From positions 22,501-86,500 of the forward strand of contig MCFH01000027.1 of assembly GCA_002104945.1 (NCBI GenBank): DNA of 64,000 bases. The letters run 5' to 3'. The translations under genes and the position numbers were made by a program. Below are positions 1 to 9,983 of this stretch, piece after piece (the stretch's first letter is position 1; each line of letters opens with the position of its first letter). Under the pieces are notes generated by a model that saw only the letters and a program-made list of their open reading frames with translations, was not told the DNA's origin and did no database searches. Origin of the DNA: Piromyces finnis (taxonomy: Eukaryota; Neocallimastigomycota; Neocallimastigomycetes; Neocallimastigales; Neocallimastigaceae).

Positions 1-62
1 CATCACCAGCTTAACTTCGGAGATCGGACGGGATCCGGTGTTTTCTAGTGTGTATGGCCGTA
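1..62 (-). rRNA. 5S ribosomal RNA, 5' part (cut by window edge)
   Basis: The reverse complement begins TACGGCCATACACACTAG and continues through the conserved 5S segment ending near AAGTTAAGCTGGTGATG, which is the 5' half of a fungal-type 5S rRNA including the start of the internal promoter region. The rest of the gene lies left of the window. It is transcribed by RNA polymerase III and works in the large ribosomal subunit. It is GC-rich compared with the flanking DNA. The exact 5' nucleotide is uncertain by one or two bases. Confidence 0.93.
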
Positions 63-1480
63 ACCAACAATTCATATAGCCTGCTGGTCTTTATAGGTAG
101 CCGGTTGGTCCCCAATGCCAATGTCATGTTTATGATATGTTATTTTATGTATTCTATTGTCATGTCATAATATGTCATAATATGTCATAATATGTCATAA
201 TATGTCAAAATTCTATGAATAAATGACTTTTTCTTATTATTTAGCTCATTCTTTTTATATATTCTATGATATATAAGCCATGACCCCTGACCATGCCTTA
301 CAACTTGGCTATTGAAGGCATAACCCTTTGGAAAATTTTTTTATAAATTTTTGTGAAAACCTTTTAACCCTTGGATGGATACATCATCCAAAGTCCCTTT
401 TTTATGTGGTAATGGGTGTGTGTGTGTGGTGTGCGTGATGTACGTGGTGCGTGGTGCGTGGTGTGCGTGGTGGTGATAAGGTTGTAAAGGTAAATTATAC
501 TTTACCCTTTTTTTTTTTTTTAACTACCAACCACCTTTGAACTATTAAAAATAGGTTAAATACAATACGATACGATATGATATGATATGATATGATATGA
601 TATGATATGATATGATATGATATGATATGATATGATATGATATGATATGATATAATATGATGTTAGGTTAATATCGTAATATCTATTCTTTCTTGTTTTA
701 AATTATGTTTGTGCTAATATGGCATCCTAGCTAACTTGTAACATGCTTTATACAAAATTGTTAACTAGGGTAGGGATTTTCAATTATTATAATACTAATG
801 CTAAATGGTAAATTGTAATGATAATGATAATGCTAATACTAATGCTAAATGGTAATTTAATTCTTTACATACACACACACACACACACACACACATACAA
901 ACATAAATTAAAATAAAAAGGCTTTTGTGGAACTAGGAATGTCTAGCCATACTCTTTACTCCTCCTCCTCCTACTTACTACTCCTACTACTACTACTATT
1001 AAAAAGACAACTCGGTTCATAGTACTTAATAAATTTTATATTAAATATTTATCGTATTAATATGTTTTACTTATTATACTACTATATAAAATAATAAAAT
1101 TAAATAAAGGAAGTAAATAAAAAAAATTATAAAATATTATTCATTTATTAAACGAATAAAATAATTTATATTAACTCTTATTATTAGTTATACTTTTATT
1201 TTTTGAAAATATCTTCAAAAATAGAGTAATAAATAAAAAAAAAATATAAAATAATATATTTAAAGGTTAGATTATTCGAAATTAAGGGTTAAGTTAAATA
1301 TATTAGAGGATAATATATATTTATTTTTTAAACATTATATAATATATAAATATTATTATTTCATAATAATATTTTTTTTTTGTTGATAATGGAAATTATT
1401 ATAATCAATTATATTTATTGGTGTTTTTTTTTTTTTTTTTAATTAAATAGTATCCAATAAAAATATAACATTATATCAAA
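63..1480. repeat. Gene-free spacer with microsatellites
   Basis: I see no coding potential. The stretch holds a TG/CGTG-rich tract (about 417-472), a tandem ATATG pentanucleotide array (about 562-660), a CA repeat (about 867-895), CTC/TAC triplet tracts (about 960-1000) and several T and A homopolymers. The first 60 bases next to the 5S gene are less AT-rich than the rest and may hold its upstream Pol III signals; that is only a guess. Confidence 0.7.
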
Positions 1481-1985
1481 ATGTATTAAGCAAACATAAA
1501 TTTATGTTAACATAAACGTAACGTGAATACATAAATTTATTATATTACATAAATATATGTTAACATAAAAATAACGTGAATACATAAATATATTATATTA
1601 CATAAATATATGTTAACATAAAAATAACGTGAATACATAAATATATTATATTACATAAATATATGTTAACATAAAAAATACCATGGTTACATAAATTTAT
1701 TACAATACATAAATATATGTTAAAATAAAAAATACCGTGGTTACATAAATTTATTACAATACATAAATATATATTAAAATAAACGTAACGTGGATACATA
1801 AATTTATTATATTACATAAATATATGTTAACATAAAAAAGTATTGTGGTTACATAAATTTATTACAATACATAAATATATGTTTACTTAAAAAAGTATTA
1901 TAAATTTATTACAATACATAAATATATGTTGACATAAAAAAGTATTGTGGTTACATAAATTTATTTAAATTTTATAAATTTATAT
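1481..1985. repeat. Minisatellite, ~60-bp unit (TACATAAATATATGTTAACA)
   Basis: About eight diverged tandem units of roughly 60 bp, each with a core close to TACATAAATATATGTTAACA followed by a variable AAAATAACGTGAATA or AAAAGTATTGTGGT part. The core contains the palindrome TGTTAACA. The short minus-strand open frame here (1593-1799) is a by-product of the repeat. Confidence 0.8.
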
Positions 1986-2395
1986 TAATACAAAAAGGTA
2001 ACGTGGATATATAAATAATTAATAATAATACAAAAAACTTAACATGAAACAAATAAATTTTTTGTTTTATATACACATAGATATTTGTAATTAATTTTTA
2101 ATTTTTGATAAACATATACACAAATTATTCACAAAAATCTTAAACAATATTAAAAATAATAAATAAAAAAATTTTTTAAACAATATTAAAAATAATAAAT
2201 AAAAAATTTTTTAAACAATATTAAAAATAATAAATAAAAAATTTTTAATATCTGTAACTATAAAGCTATATGAAATATTGCTATTTAAATATATAATTAT
2301 AAAAATATATAATTATAGAGAATATTTAATAATTTTTTTTTAAATTCCGCTAAAAAAAATATTAATAAAACATCCCTAAAGTTTTAGGCATGAAA

Positions 2396-2478
2396 GCCGG
2401 GATGGCCGAGTTGGTCTAAGGCGGCGCACTCAAGATGCGTTTTCGAAAGAAGCGCGAGTTCGAATCTCGCTTCCGGCA
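2396..2478 (+). tRNA. tRNA-Leu (anticodon CAA)
   Basis: A complete class II tRNA with no intron. The acceptor GCCGGGA pairs with TTCCGGC, followed by discriminator A. The anticodon loop CTCAAGA gives CAA, reading the Leu codon UUG. There is an extended variable arm (TTTTCGAAAGAA) and a B box GAGTTCGAATCTC. A T-run follows (from about 2483) as Pol III terminator. Unlike the other four tRNA genes here, no recognisable LTR edge lies about 15 nt upstream of its 5' end. Confidence 0.97.
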
Positions 2479-2859
2479 ATTGTATTTTTTATATTTTTAT
2501 TTATTTTAAATTACTAAAAGTATATAAAAATTATTATTATTATTATTTCACTTTTCCTTATAGTTATATATATATGATATAAAATATATCTATCATCTTT
2601 TATTTTTATACTATAACTAAAATATTTTTTAAATTAATAATATTATTGATAATAATATATAAAAAATAGTATGAATTTAATAAATTTAAAACATAAAAAT
2701 AAATATTGGTAATAGTAAATACATAAATATACAAAGTATAAAAGTATACTTTATTTACTATTTAAGTTATTCATAGTATTATTTAGTGTATTATTCATAT
2801 TATAGTTTATGTTTATAATAAATTTATTTTGTTCCTATCAATTATAAAATATCCATAGA

Positions 2860-3470
2860 AAAATTATTCATATAAATAGTATTCATAGTAAAACTATTCA
2901 TAAAAATATTATTCATATAAATATTATTCATAAAAATATTATTCATAAAAATATTATTCATAAAAATATTATTCATAAAAATATTATTCATAAAATATTA
3001 TTCATATAAATATTATTCATAAAAATATTATTCATATAAATATTATTCATATAAATATTATTCATAAAAATATTATTCATAAAAATATTATTCATATAAA
3101 TATTATTCATAAAAATATTATTCATATAAATATTATTCATAAAAATATTATTCATAAAAATATTATTCATAAAAATATTATTCATATAAATATTATTCAT
3201 AAAAATATTATTCATAAAAATATTATTCATAAAAATATTATTCATATAAATATTATTCATAAAAATATTATTCATAAAAATATTATTCATAAAAATATTA
3301 TTCATATAAATATTATTCATAAAAATATTATTCATATAAATATTATTCATAAAAATATTATTCATAAAAATATTATTCATAAAAATAGTATTCATAGTAA
3401 AACTATTCATAAAAATATTATTCATATAAATATTATTCATAAAAATATTATTTATTATAAAATATTTATT
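2860..3470. repeat. Minisatellite, 15-bp unit (ATTATTCATAAAAAT)
   Basis: About 38 tandem copies of a 15-bp unit, alternating between ATTATTCATAAAAAT and ATTATTCATATAAAT. Because 15 is a multiple of three, one minus-strand frame stays open (2988-3524) and would encode a monotonous Met-Asn-Asn-Ile-Phe/Tyr repeat. I see no promoter, splice signals or normal composition and treat that frame as an artefact. Confidence 0.9.
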
Positions 3471-3726
3471 ATTAAAATAGCATTTCAATTTATTTCTACT
3501 ACCTGTTTCTACCTCACCCCTCACCCCTCATCCCTCATCTCTCACCCCTACTATTGCCATGTGTTTTTCGTACCTTTTCGCCGCATATTGCTGTCCATTG
3601 CAATATATTGCCGTCTGAAAATTTATATTGTCTTTTTCTATCGATTGACTCCCCGTCTCGCAATCTAATTGGTTCACTGATCCTAAAAATTTTGCTAAGA
3701 ATTTCTCTAAAAATTAAAAAAAAATT

Positions 3727-3800
3727 CACTCACGGCGGGACTCGAACCCGCAATCTTCAGATTAGAAGTCTGACGCCCTATCCAATTAGGCTACGCGAGC
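3727..3800 (-). tRNA. tRNA-Arg (anticodon TCT)
   Basis: On the minus strand the acceptor GCTCGCG pairs with CGTGAGT and the discriminator is G. The anticodon loop CTTCTAA gives TCT (Arg, AGA), and the T arm is GCGGGTTCGAGTCCCGC. Short open frames crossing this gene on both strands are tRNA shadows. The family A LTR edge lies 14 nt upstream of the mature 5' end (at 3815). Confidence 0.96.
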
Positions 3801-3814
3801 CACTTTCAATTTTA

Positions 3815-4625
3815 TAATAAATAATAAAATTAATAAATATAAAATTATTATTATACCTGATTTTTAAGTTAACCCTAAAAGTAACTTAAAACAAGTTATA
3901 GTTTAATTAAGTACCTTACCAAAATTCTTAAATAAAATTAATCCTAAACACTGCATATATTTTGATTATTGAAAGAAAATAATAAACTTTAATTAATCGA
4001 GATCAAAATATATAACTTTTGTTAAATTAATTATTAAATTAAATGTTTAATAACTTCGTTAGTAAATTACACTTTAAAAGTAAACAAATATAATAATTCA
4101 TGTTATAAAATAATATAATTAAACACCTTTATTAAAACATTAAAAATAATTATTACTTTAATTAATTGTAAAATAAACAACTTTTTATATTCTTTAACTT
4201 TTAATTATTTCTTTTATTGTTATTTCTAATTACTTTTATTACTTTTATTGTAAATAGTTATTAATATTATTGTTTTAATGTAAATAGTTTAAATTTAAAA
4301 GAAAATATAAATACATGTAAATATTCTTATTTTAATCATTATTATTATTATTAGTAAAGAAATATTATATAGTTAGATTAATATTTTATAATTTTAATAA
4401 TCACTTTTATACTTAAATAAATAAAATTTTAAATATTTAAATATTAGAAAAACAAGTGTTTCTAATAAAACAATTTAGTGTTTTAACAAAACAATTTTAT
4501 TAATTTTTATAAAAACGATTTTAAATCTTAATCAATATAACTTATATAGTTATAACAAAAGATATAATATAATAATCACTTTTTGAAGTAAAATTCAAAG
4601 TTAAGATTATTATCAAATTATATCA
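3815..4625 (+). mobile_element. Solo LTR, family A (copy A1), tRNA-Arg-proximal
   Basis: About 811 bp, matching four other copies (19752, 23050, 37962, 61913). It starts TAATAAATAATAAAATT (canonical TGATAAATAATGAAATT) and ends CAAATTATATCA. The TG edge faces tRNA-Arg with 14 nt between them, in divergent orientation. Sense direction comes from copy A5, which is followed by a primer binding site. Its own target duplication is not clean (TTTA left, TTCA right). Confidence 0.85.
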
Positions 4626-4630
4626 TTCAT

Positions 4631-5498
4631 TGTTAAGGAATGAACATAAATAGTTGAATTAGCTAGAATTTTAGGATTTAACCTTCAACTATTTATATTC
4701 CTTACTAGTGTTTAACTCTATTTTTAAAATATAAAAATTATAATATATAATTTTTATACATTTTTCTAGTAATTATTAATATTTTTATTATATAGTTATA
4801 TTATTTGTATATAGTTATTTAAGACCTTTATTATTAGTATTAGTATAATTACTTATAATATTTTATACTTATAAAATTTTACAAAATTTTATTATTAAAA
4901 TAGTTATAGGTATTTTATTATTATTTAAGGTTTATTTTATTAATTAACTTTATTGTATAATATTTTATAATTTGAAATTATGACATAGAATTTAATTATA
5001 ATTTTTACTAAAAGAGGCAACTGTTACACACAAAACAGAAGATACCTCGACAGAAAAATTATTATTTATGTCTAAAAAAGGGCATAATTAATTGAATAAT
5101 ATAATTTTATTATATGTCATAATTAAATATATAATATATGATATGCAAAAATGTTACACATATCATAAATTAAAAATATATTAATTATAAATTATAAATT
5201 AAAAATTTTTCTATTCAAATATTAAGAGATTATTCATAATATATATTAAGGATTTAATTAATATATATTACAGTGAATGATCCATATATTATGAATGAAA
5301 TCAATTTAAATACTTAGCTATCCAAAACCATTAAATTTCAAATAATGGATAGTTGGAAAAAGTACGAGGATTTTTGAGAAAAAATTTTAAAAATTGAAAA
5401 ATCAAAAAATAAATTAAATGAATAAAAATTAGAATTAAATAAATTTTTATTTTTATAACTATTCAAGTGTTTTGTGATATCTTATTTGAACCGTAGCA
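4631..5498 (+). mobile_element. Solo LTR, family I (copy I1), TSD TCAT
   Basis: It starts TGTTAAGGAATGAACAT and ends GAACCGTAGCA, about 868 bp, flanked by TCAT on both sides (4627-4630 and 5499-5502). The first ~80 bases form an imperfect long hairpin: the arm AAATAGTTGAA near 4651 pairs with TTCAACTATTT near 4694. Related ends occur at 8057/15299, 22522 and 37318/37958. There is no coding sequence inside. Sense strand is assigned only by similarity of its ends. Confidence 0.7.
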
Positions 5499-5502
5499 TC
5501 AT

Positions 5503-6091
5503 TGATACGTGACGAACAGAAAATACTACTTTTGGTAGAAATTCCAGGTTAATTCATATAAGGGTTAAGATAATAATAAATTAATAATAACTTTAATTAA
5601 TAATGAAATTAATTAATATGAAATTAATTAAAAAAAAATATTTAATATGTACTAATATAAATATAATTAATAATTAAATAATTAAAATGATGTTCTTGAT
5701 TTTGTAATTTAGTTCCAAAGATAATAAGATATAATAAAATGAGAAATTTAGTAGTAGTTTAGTAATATTAATAGTGAATAAGTAGTATATTTATATAGGA
5801 AATATAGTTATTTTAAATATGTATTATTAATAATAAATAAATGTAAAAATACTAATTATAATATATTTTAATAAAGATAAATATTTAATAATAATAAAAG
5901 GCTTATTTTGTTTATAATAATAACAATAATAATAATAATAACAATAAATAATAATAAATAAGTAAATAAATACATAATAACTATATCACATAATTATTAA
6001 TAACTGGAATATATTATTTCAGCAATATTCCTTATTACCACAACCTCAAAATAAATAATAATATTATGATATTTTATTTTATAACGTATCA
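5503..6091 (+). mobile_element. Solo LTR, family G (copy G1), TSD TCAT
   Basis: 589 bp from TGATACGTGACGAACAG to TTTTATAACGTATCA, flanked by TCAT on both sides (5499-5502, 6092-6095). It is nearly identical to copy G2 at 61320-61909. The ends are a short inverted repeat (TGATACG / CGTATCA). It shares its 4-bp target with neighbouring I1, so the two went into the same site one after the other. Confidence 0.85.
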
Positions 6092-6095
6092 TCAT

Positions 6096-6674
6096 CAAAA
6101 AGCGATTTTTTATTAAAGAAAAGTGTGGTAAGCACACTAGTTATATTAATTAACAAATAATACACTTTCCTATTGAAGGCGTAAAGCTAATAATATTTAT
6201 ATAAAGAAAATTAAATAATATTTTTATTTTAGCAATAACTTAATATCAGCATATATTAAGTTATTAAAAATATTAAAATTTTTAAAGTTTTGGGTTTTAT
6301 AGGAGTTTATAAATTCTATTAACTTTAAGTTAAAAAATTACTAACTCTAAAGCTTCGTAATTTTTGTCAATTTTTGTTCTTTTTATACATGAACAATTTT
6401 AATTATTACATTTTTAATTTTAATTAATTATTGTCTAATTATATAATATTTAATTTTTATAAATTAATAATTAATATAATTATTGTAAATAGTTAATAAA
6501 TTTAAAATAAAATTTTTAATAATAAAATTTTAATAATTTTAAAAAAATTTAATAATTTCAAATATTAGAAATTTTATACTTTGAAATTTTTTAATAAAAA
6601 TTTAAAAAATAAATTTTTTCCATATGTCCAAATTTTTTAAATTTTTATATATGTTATTGTGACAAATTTTGTTG
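6096..6674. other. AT-rich spacer, no gene seen
   Basis: No coding potential and no RNA gene recognised. It contains a short GC-richer stretch, GTGGTAAGCACACTAG (about 6123-6140). It probably consists of further degraded LTR sequence, but I could not define ends. Confidence 0.5.
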
Positions 6675-6967
6675 TGTAAGAATATATACTTATTATTTAT
6701 TCTTAGTATTAAACATTATAAATAATTTATTTAGTTAATAATCATTAATCCATTAAATTATATTAATATATTATTATAGTTATTTGTTAAGTTAAATATT
6801 ATAAATATTTATTTAGTTAATAATTATTCATTCACTATATTAGATTAATTAATTTATTTAATTATATATTTATACATTCATTTATATACACTTGTATTAT
6901 AAAAGGTAAAACATATACTAATTACATTAATAATATTATATAACTATATATTAGTATGTAATAGGAA

Positions 6968-7181
6968 ATCGGATATTAAGGTTTTACCCGTTATCAATGG
7001 TTTTACTTAATATTACGATAATTGGTATGATTAGAATATCAATCAAATAACTTTTTAGGTTTTTCTTTTAGTCTTTTACTAAAAAGATTTTTGTTAAGAT
7101 TAGAATGTTCTTAGAAATTTTAATTTAATAAAATAAAACATATAAATAGTACTCTTGAGTTCGATTTGAGAAATCAAGAGT
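6968..7181 (-). ncRNA. Structured RNA domain in F LTR (copy in F4)
   Basis: Same order of stems as the domain at 21961-22187, read on the minus strand: H1 hairpin (ACTCTTGA/TCAAGAGT), pseudoknot stem b (CTTTTTAG against CCTAAAAAG), H4 and H5. Stem a (CTAATCTT with AAGACTAA) has mismatches, so this copy looks partly decayed. Confidence 0.5.
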
Positions 7182-7403
7182 TATTATTATAAGATTAATT
7201 ATAATAAATAACTTTATACAAAATAATAAGTAATAAAATAAATATTAAAAAACTATTAAATACACAAAATAATTCTGATACATTTGGTGTTTGTTTATTA
7301 TAATTTCTTATAATAAACTCATTAAGTTAAGTTTCTAATTTTATCTTTATTTTCACATTTTAATAATAATTTATATTATTAATTTGAAGCTAATAATTAT
7401 TAT

Positions 7404-8019
7404 TGTAAAGATATCAAACGCCTCAACTTGATATCTTTAATGTAACTTAAGCCATAAGTATTATTGTTTAAGTTACACAAATTATATTCAGAAAAAGAAA
7501 ATGAGACATAATTTATTTATTAATAATTAAAGTTTAAAACAAAATAAATTATTAATTTATTTTTAATGTTTAACAAGTAAATTAAAATTCTCAATTTAAA
7601 TCCCTAGTTTTAGTATTGTTTTTTTCATAGAAATAGATAAATAATATATAAATAATAAATGATTAATATATCAATAATACATGGGCACATATTCAAATTG
7701 AATAGTACTTAATTTGAATTGCCGATTGTATTTTACTAAAAATAGTTATAGTTTAAATATTTATTAATAATTAAGATTTTAGTGTAGATTTTAAATAATG
7801 ATATATAAGAAATAAATAGTTATAATATAATATAAATGTATTTAGGAAAAATATAAATAGAAGATATTTTTCATCATTTTATCGATGTAATTGTTATTAA
7901 TAAAATTTCTATTATAATAAAAGAGATTTTTAATAAAACAATTTTTATTTTTATTTTAAATTTAGTGTTATTGTAATAGAATAGATATCCTAATCTATTC
8001 TTCTAGTGTCAACATTACA
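7404..8019 (+). mobile_element. Solo LTR, family D (copy D1), TSD ATTAT
   Basis: 616 bp from TGTAAAGATATCAAACG to GTGTCAACATTACA, flanked by ATTAT on both sides (7399-7403, 8020-8024). Three more copies lie at 18842, 36653 and 41045. It opens with a 12-bp inverted repeat around an ACGCCTCAAC loop. It is inserted into LTR F4. Confidence 0.92.
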
Positions 8020-8653
8020 ATTATTATATAATAAATATAATATAATTATTACATGTTGTTAAGGAACCAACAAATAATGTTATTCTTGTCATAATTAATG
8101 ATTATAACCTAATCCATTATTGTTCCTAAATGTATGAAAACTTTACAATATTCTTATTTGTAAATTAATGTATACACTTAAATTATATTTAAAATTATTA
8201 ATAATTATTTTTATTGAACTTAAATTTTATTTTATTAAACTTAAAAATTAATTTAGTAATAATAATATATTGAAAATTATAGTTTATTGAACTTTTAGTT
8301 TAATTTATCAAGTTAATGAATTTTTATTAATTAAAATTATGAATAATATTTCTGTAATGTAGTAAAATTCTTTAGTTAAATATATTTGAAGTAAACTTTT
8401 AATAATGTATGTTAATCGATTCAATAATATGTATAAATATTTATTATAATAGTAATGTAATTTTATTATTAATTTAAAAGTAATTTAAATACTAAAATTA
8501 ATGTAAATAATTAAAGAATAATTCTTTTAATTAACACTACTTAATTTTTTACAAAAAGTATAAAAAGGTGTATATTATAAGAATTAGAGAAGAGACAGAT
8601 ATTTTTTTATTTTCATTTTTTTTATTTTATTTTTATAATTTTATATTTATACC

Positions 8654-9092
8654 TGTAATGAATACTAGAAATAACTAAATTGTCTTAGTGGTTAGTAGCT
8701 AAGACTTTGAGTCTGAATGACACTAGTTCGAGACCTCATAGATACTATTTTAAAAAAATTATAATTTTATTTTATTTTATTTTATTTTTAAATTTTATTT
8801 TATATGAAGATTATTGATTGGTTAAGAATTTTAAGTTGAAAAAATTTTATAAATTAATTTAAAAAATTTTTAGTATAAATACGAGTGAATTTTCCCAAAT
8901 ATTTTAAAGAATCGAGATTTTATTAATAAATAATTATATTATTAAACACTAACTTATTAAGTTAAATTCTATGTGTTTTTAATGATATTTTTATAAATTA
9001 ATAATTTACAGAATATTTTAAAGTGTTAATATTACTAAGTTATTTAGTAAATATTATAATTTGTTTTATTGTTAAAGACACATTTCTTTACA
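8654..9092 (+). repeat. 5' LTR of gypsy element, with tRNA-like Pol III boxes
   Basis: TG...CA ends. An A-box-like TGTCTTAGTGG (8681-8691) and a B-box-like AGTTCGAGACC (8725-8735) are about 44 nt apart, with a tRNA-Gln-like anticodon loop CTTTGAG between them (loop TTG). A TATAAAT motif lies at about 8874-8880. Right after the LTR there is no TGG and no recognisable tRNA primer site. Confidence 0.93.
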
Positions 9093-9983
9093 ATAAAATC
9101 TCCTTATAATATAAAAGCTTAATACCTTAGTGTTTAAGAAATTGTTATAGATAAAACTTTTAAGTTTTATTGTTGAAGCTTTTCTTTAAAGAAATATTTT
9201 TACTTAAAGTAGTAGAATTAGTACGCTTTAGAAGCGGTATATAATTCAAACTATAAAAAGTAAAAGATTAACGGGATCGAGTTTAACCTGTACAATAATT
9301 GGGTTGGCAGGCTCTGAGCTATTCTACTTTGAATAAGGAAGTAGGAGAATCCGAGGTACACCACGTACAAGACGCTGTAATAAGCAAGCTGGCGTGAGAT
9401 TTATAGTTGTATACTATCTTTTGCTGTTTGATTATAGACCGGAAAATAGCCGGAAATGCCTTACTTTAATAAAATAATATTTCTTAATTAATACATTTTA
9501 AAATTAAGTTTTCTAATAAAACAATTTCTAATTTTTAATTATAATTATTAATTGTTAAGACAATTTATTAAAATTGTAATAATATAAAATAATATTCTTT
9601 ATAACTCCTTTAGCGTGAGAAGTTAAACTCTTATACATAATACTTCTACGTTCGGATAAGGTTGATATAGGGAAAGAAAACCTGTAATAATTTTTATTGC
9701 TAACAATAAGTTAGACACTAAAAAAAATTTTTACACCGTTCCTTTCTTTTATTAATTTAATTAATATTAACAATCGACTTTATACGTGTTATCGTGAAGA
9801 GCTACGAAGGACTTATTATAAAGAATAAAACAGGTTATATATTTGATGGTTTAACACTATATAATCTGGTTTGTATTATTATTTAATAAAAAGATTTACT
9901 CAATTAATAAATATAATTAAATACTTTATTCTATTATTTTTACAAATTTATTAAAGCTTATTAAAGAAAACATCATAAGTACT
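9093..9983 (+). other. Long leader of gypsy element
   Basis: About 890 nt between 5' LTR and the gag-pol start. It has no open frame of note. It includes a GC-richer block (about 9225-9470) and a second one (about 9605-9700), unlike the surrounding DNA, suggesting packaging, priming or translation signals. No tRNA-complementary primer site was found at its start. Confidence 0.6.

Larger units (their letters stand above)
6675..8053 (-). mobile_element. Solo LTR, family F (copy F4), TSD TGTTG, split by D1
   Basis: Plus-strand ends are TGTAAGAATATATAC and AATTATTACA. TGTTG flanks both sides (6670-6674, 8054-8058). The sequence is the reverse complement of the F5 LTR at 33283-35054, and is interrupted by solo LTR D1 (7404-8019). 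The last two bases of its target are the TG that opens LTR I2. It carries one copy of the pseudoknot domain. Confidence 0.85.

Noticed and set aside
1593-1799. Minus-strand open frame of 68 codons
   Set aside because: By-product of the ~60-bp minisatellite.
1481-3470. Possible CRISPR array (regular repeats)
   Set aside because: Repeats are tandem without unique spacers, in a eukaryotic setting.
2988-3524. Minus-strand open frame of 178 codons (Met-Asn-Asn-Ile repeats)
   Set aside because: Created by a 15-bp minisatellite; no other gene features.
3535-3817. Overlapping short frames on both strands
   Set aside because: The plus-strand frame runs across tRNA-Arg; the minus-strand frame lies beside it. 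Neither shows domain or splice support.
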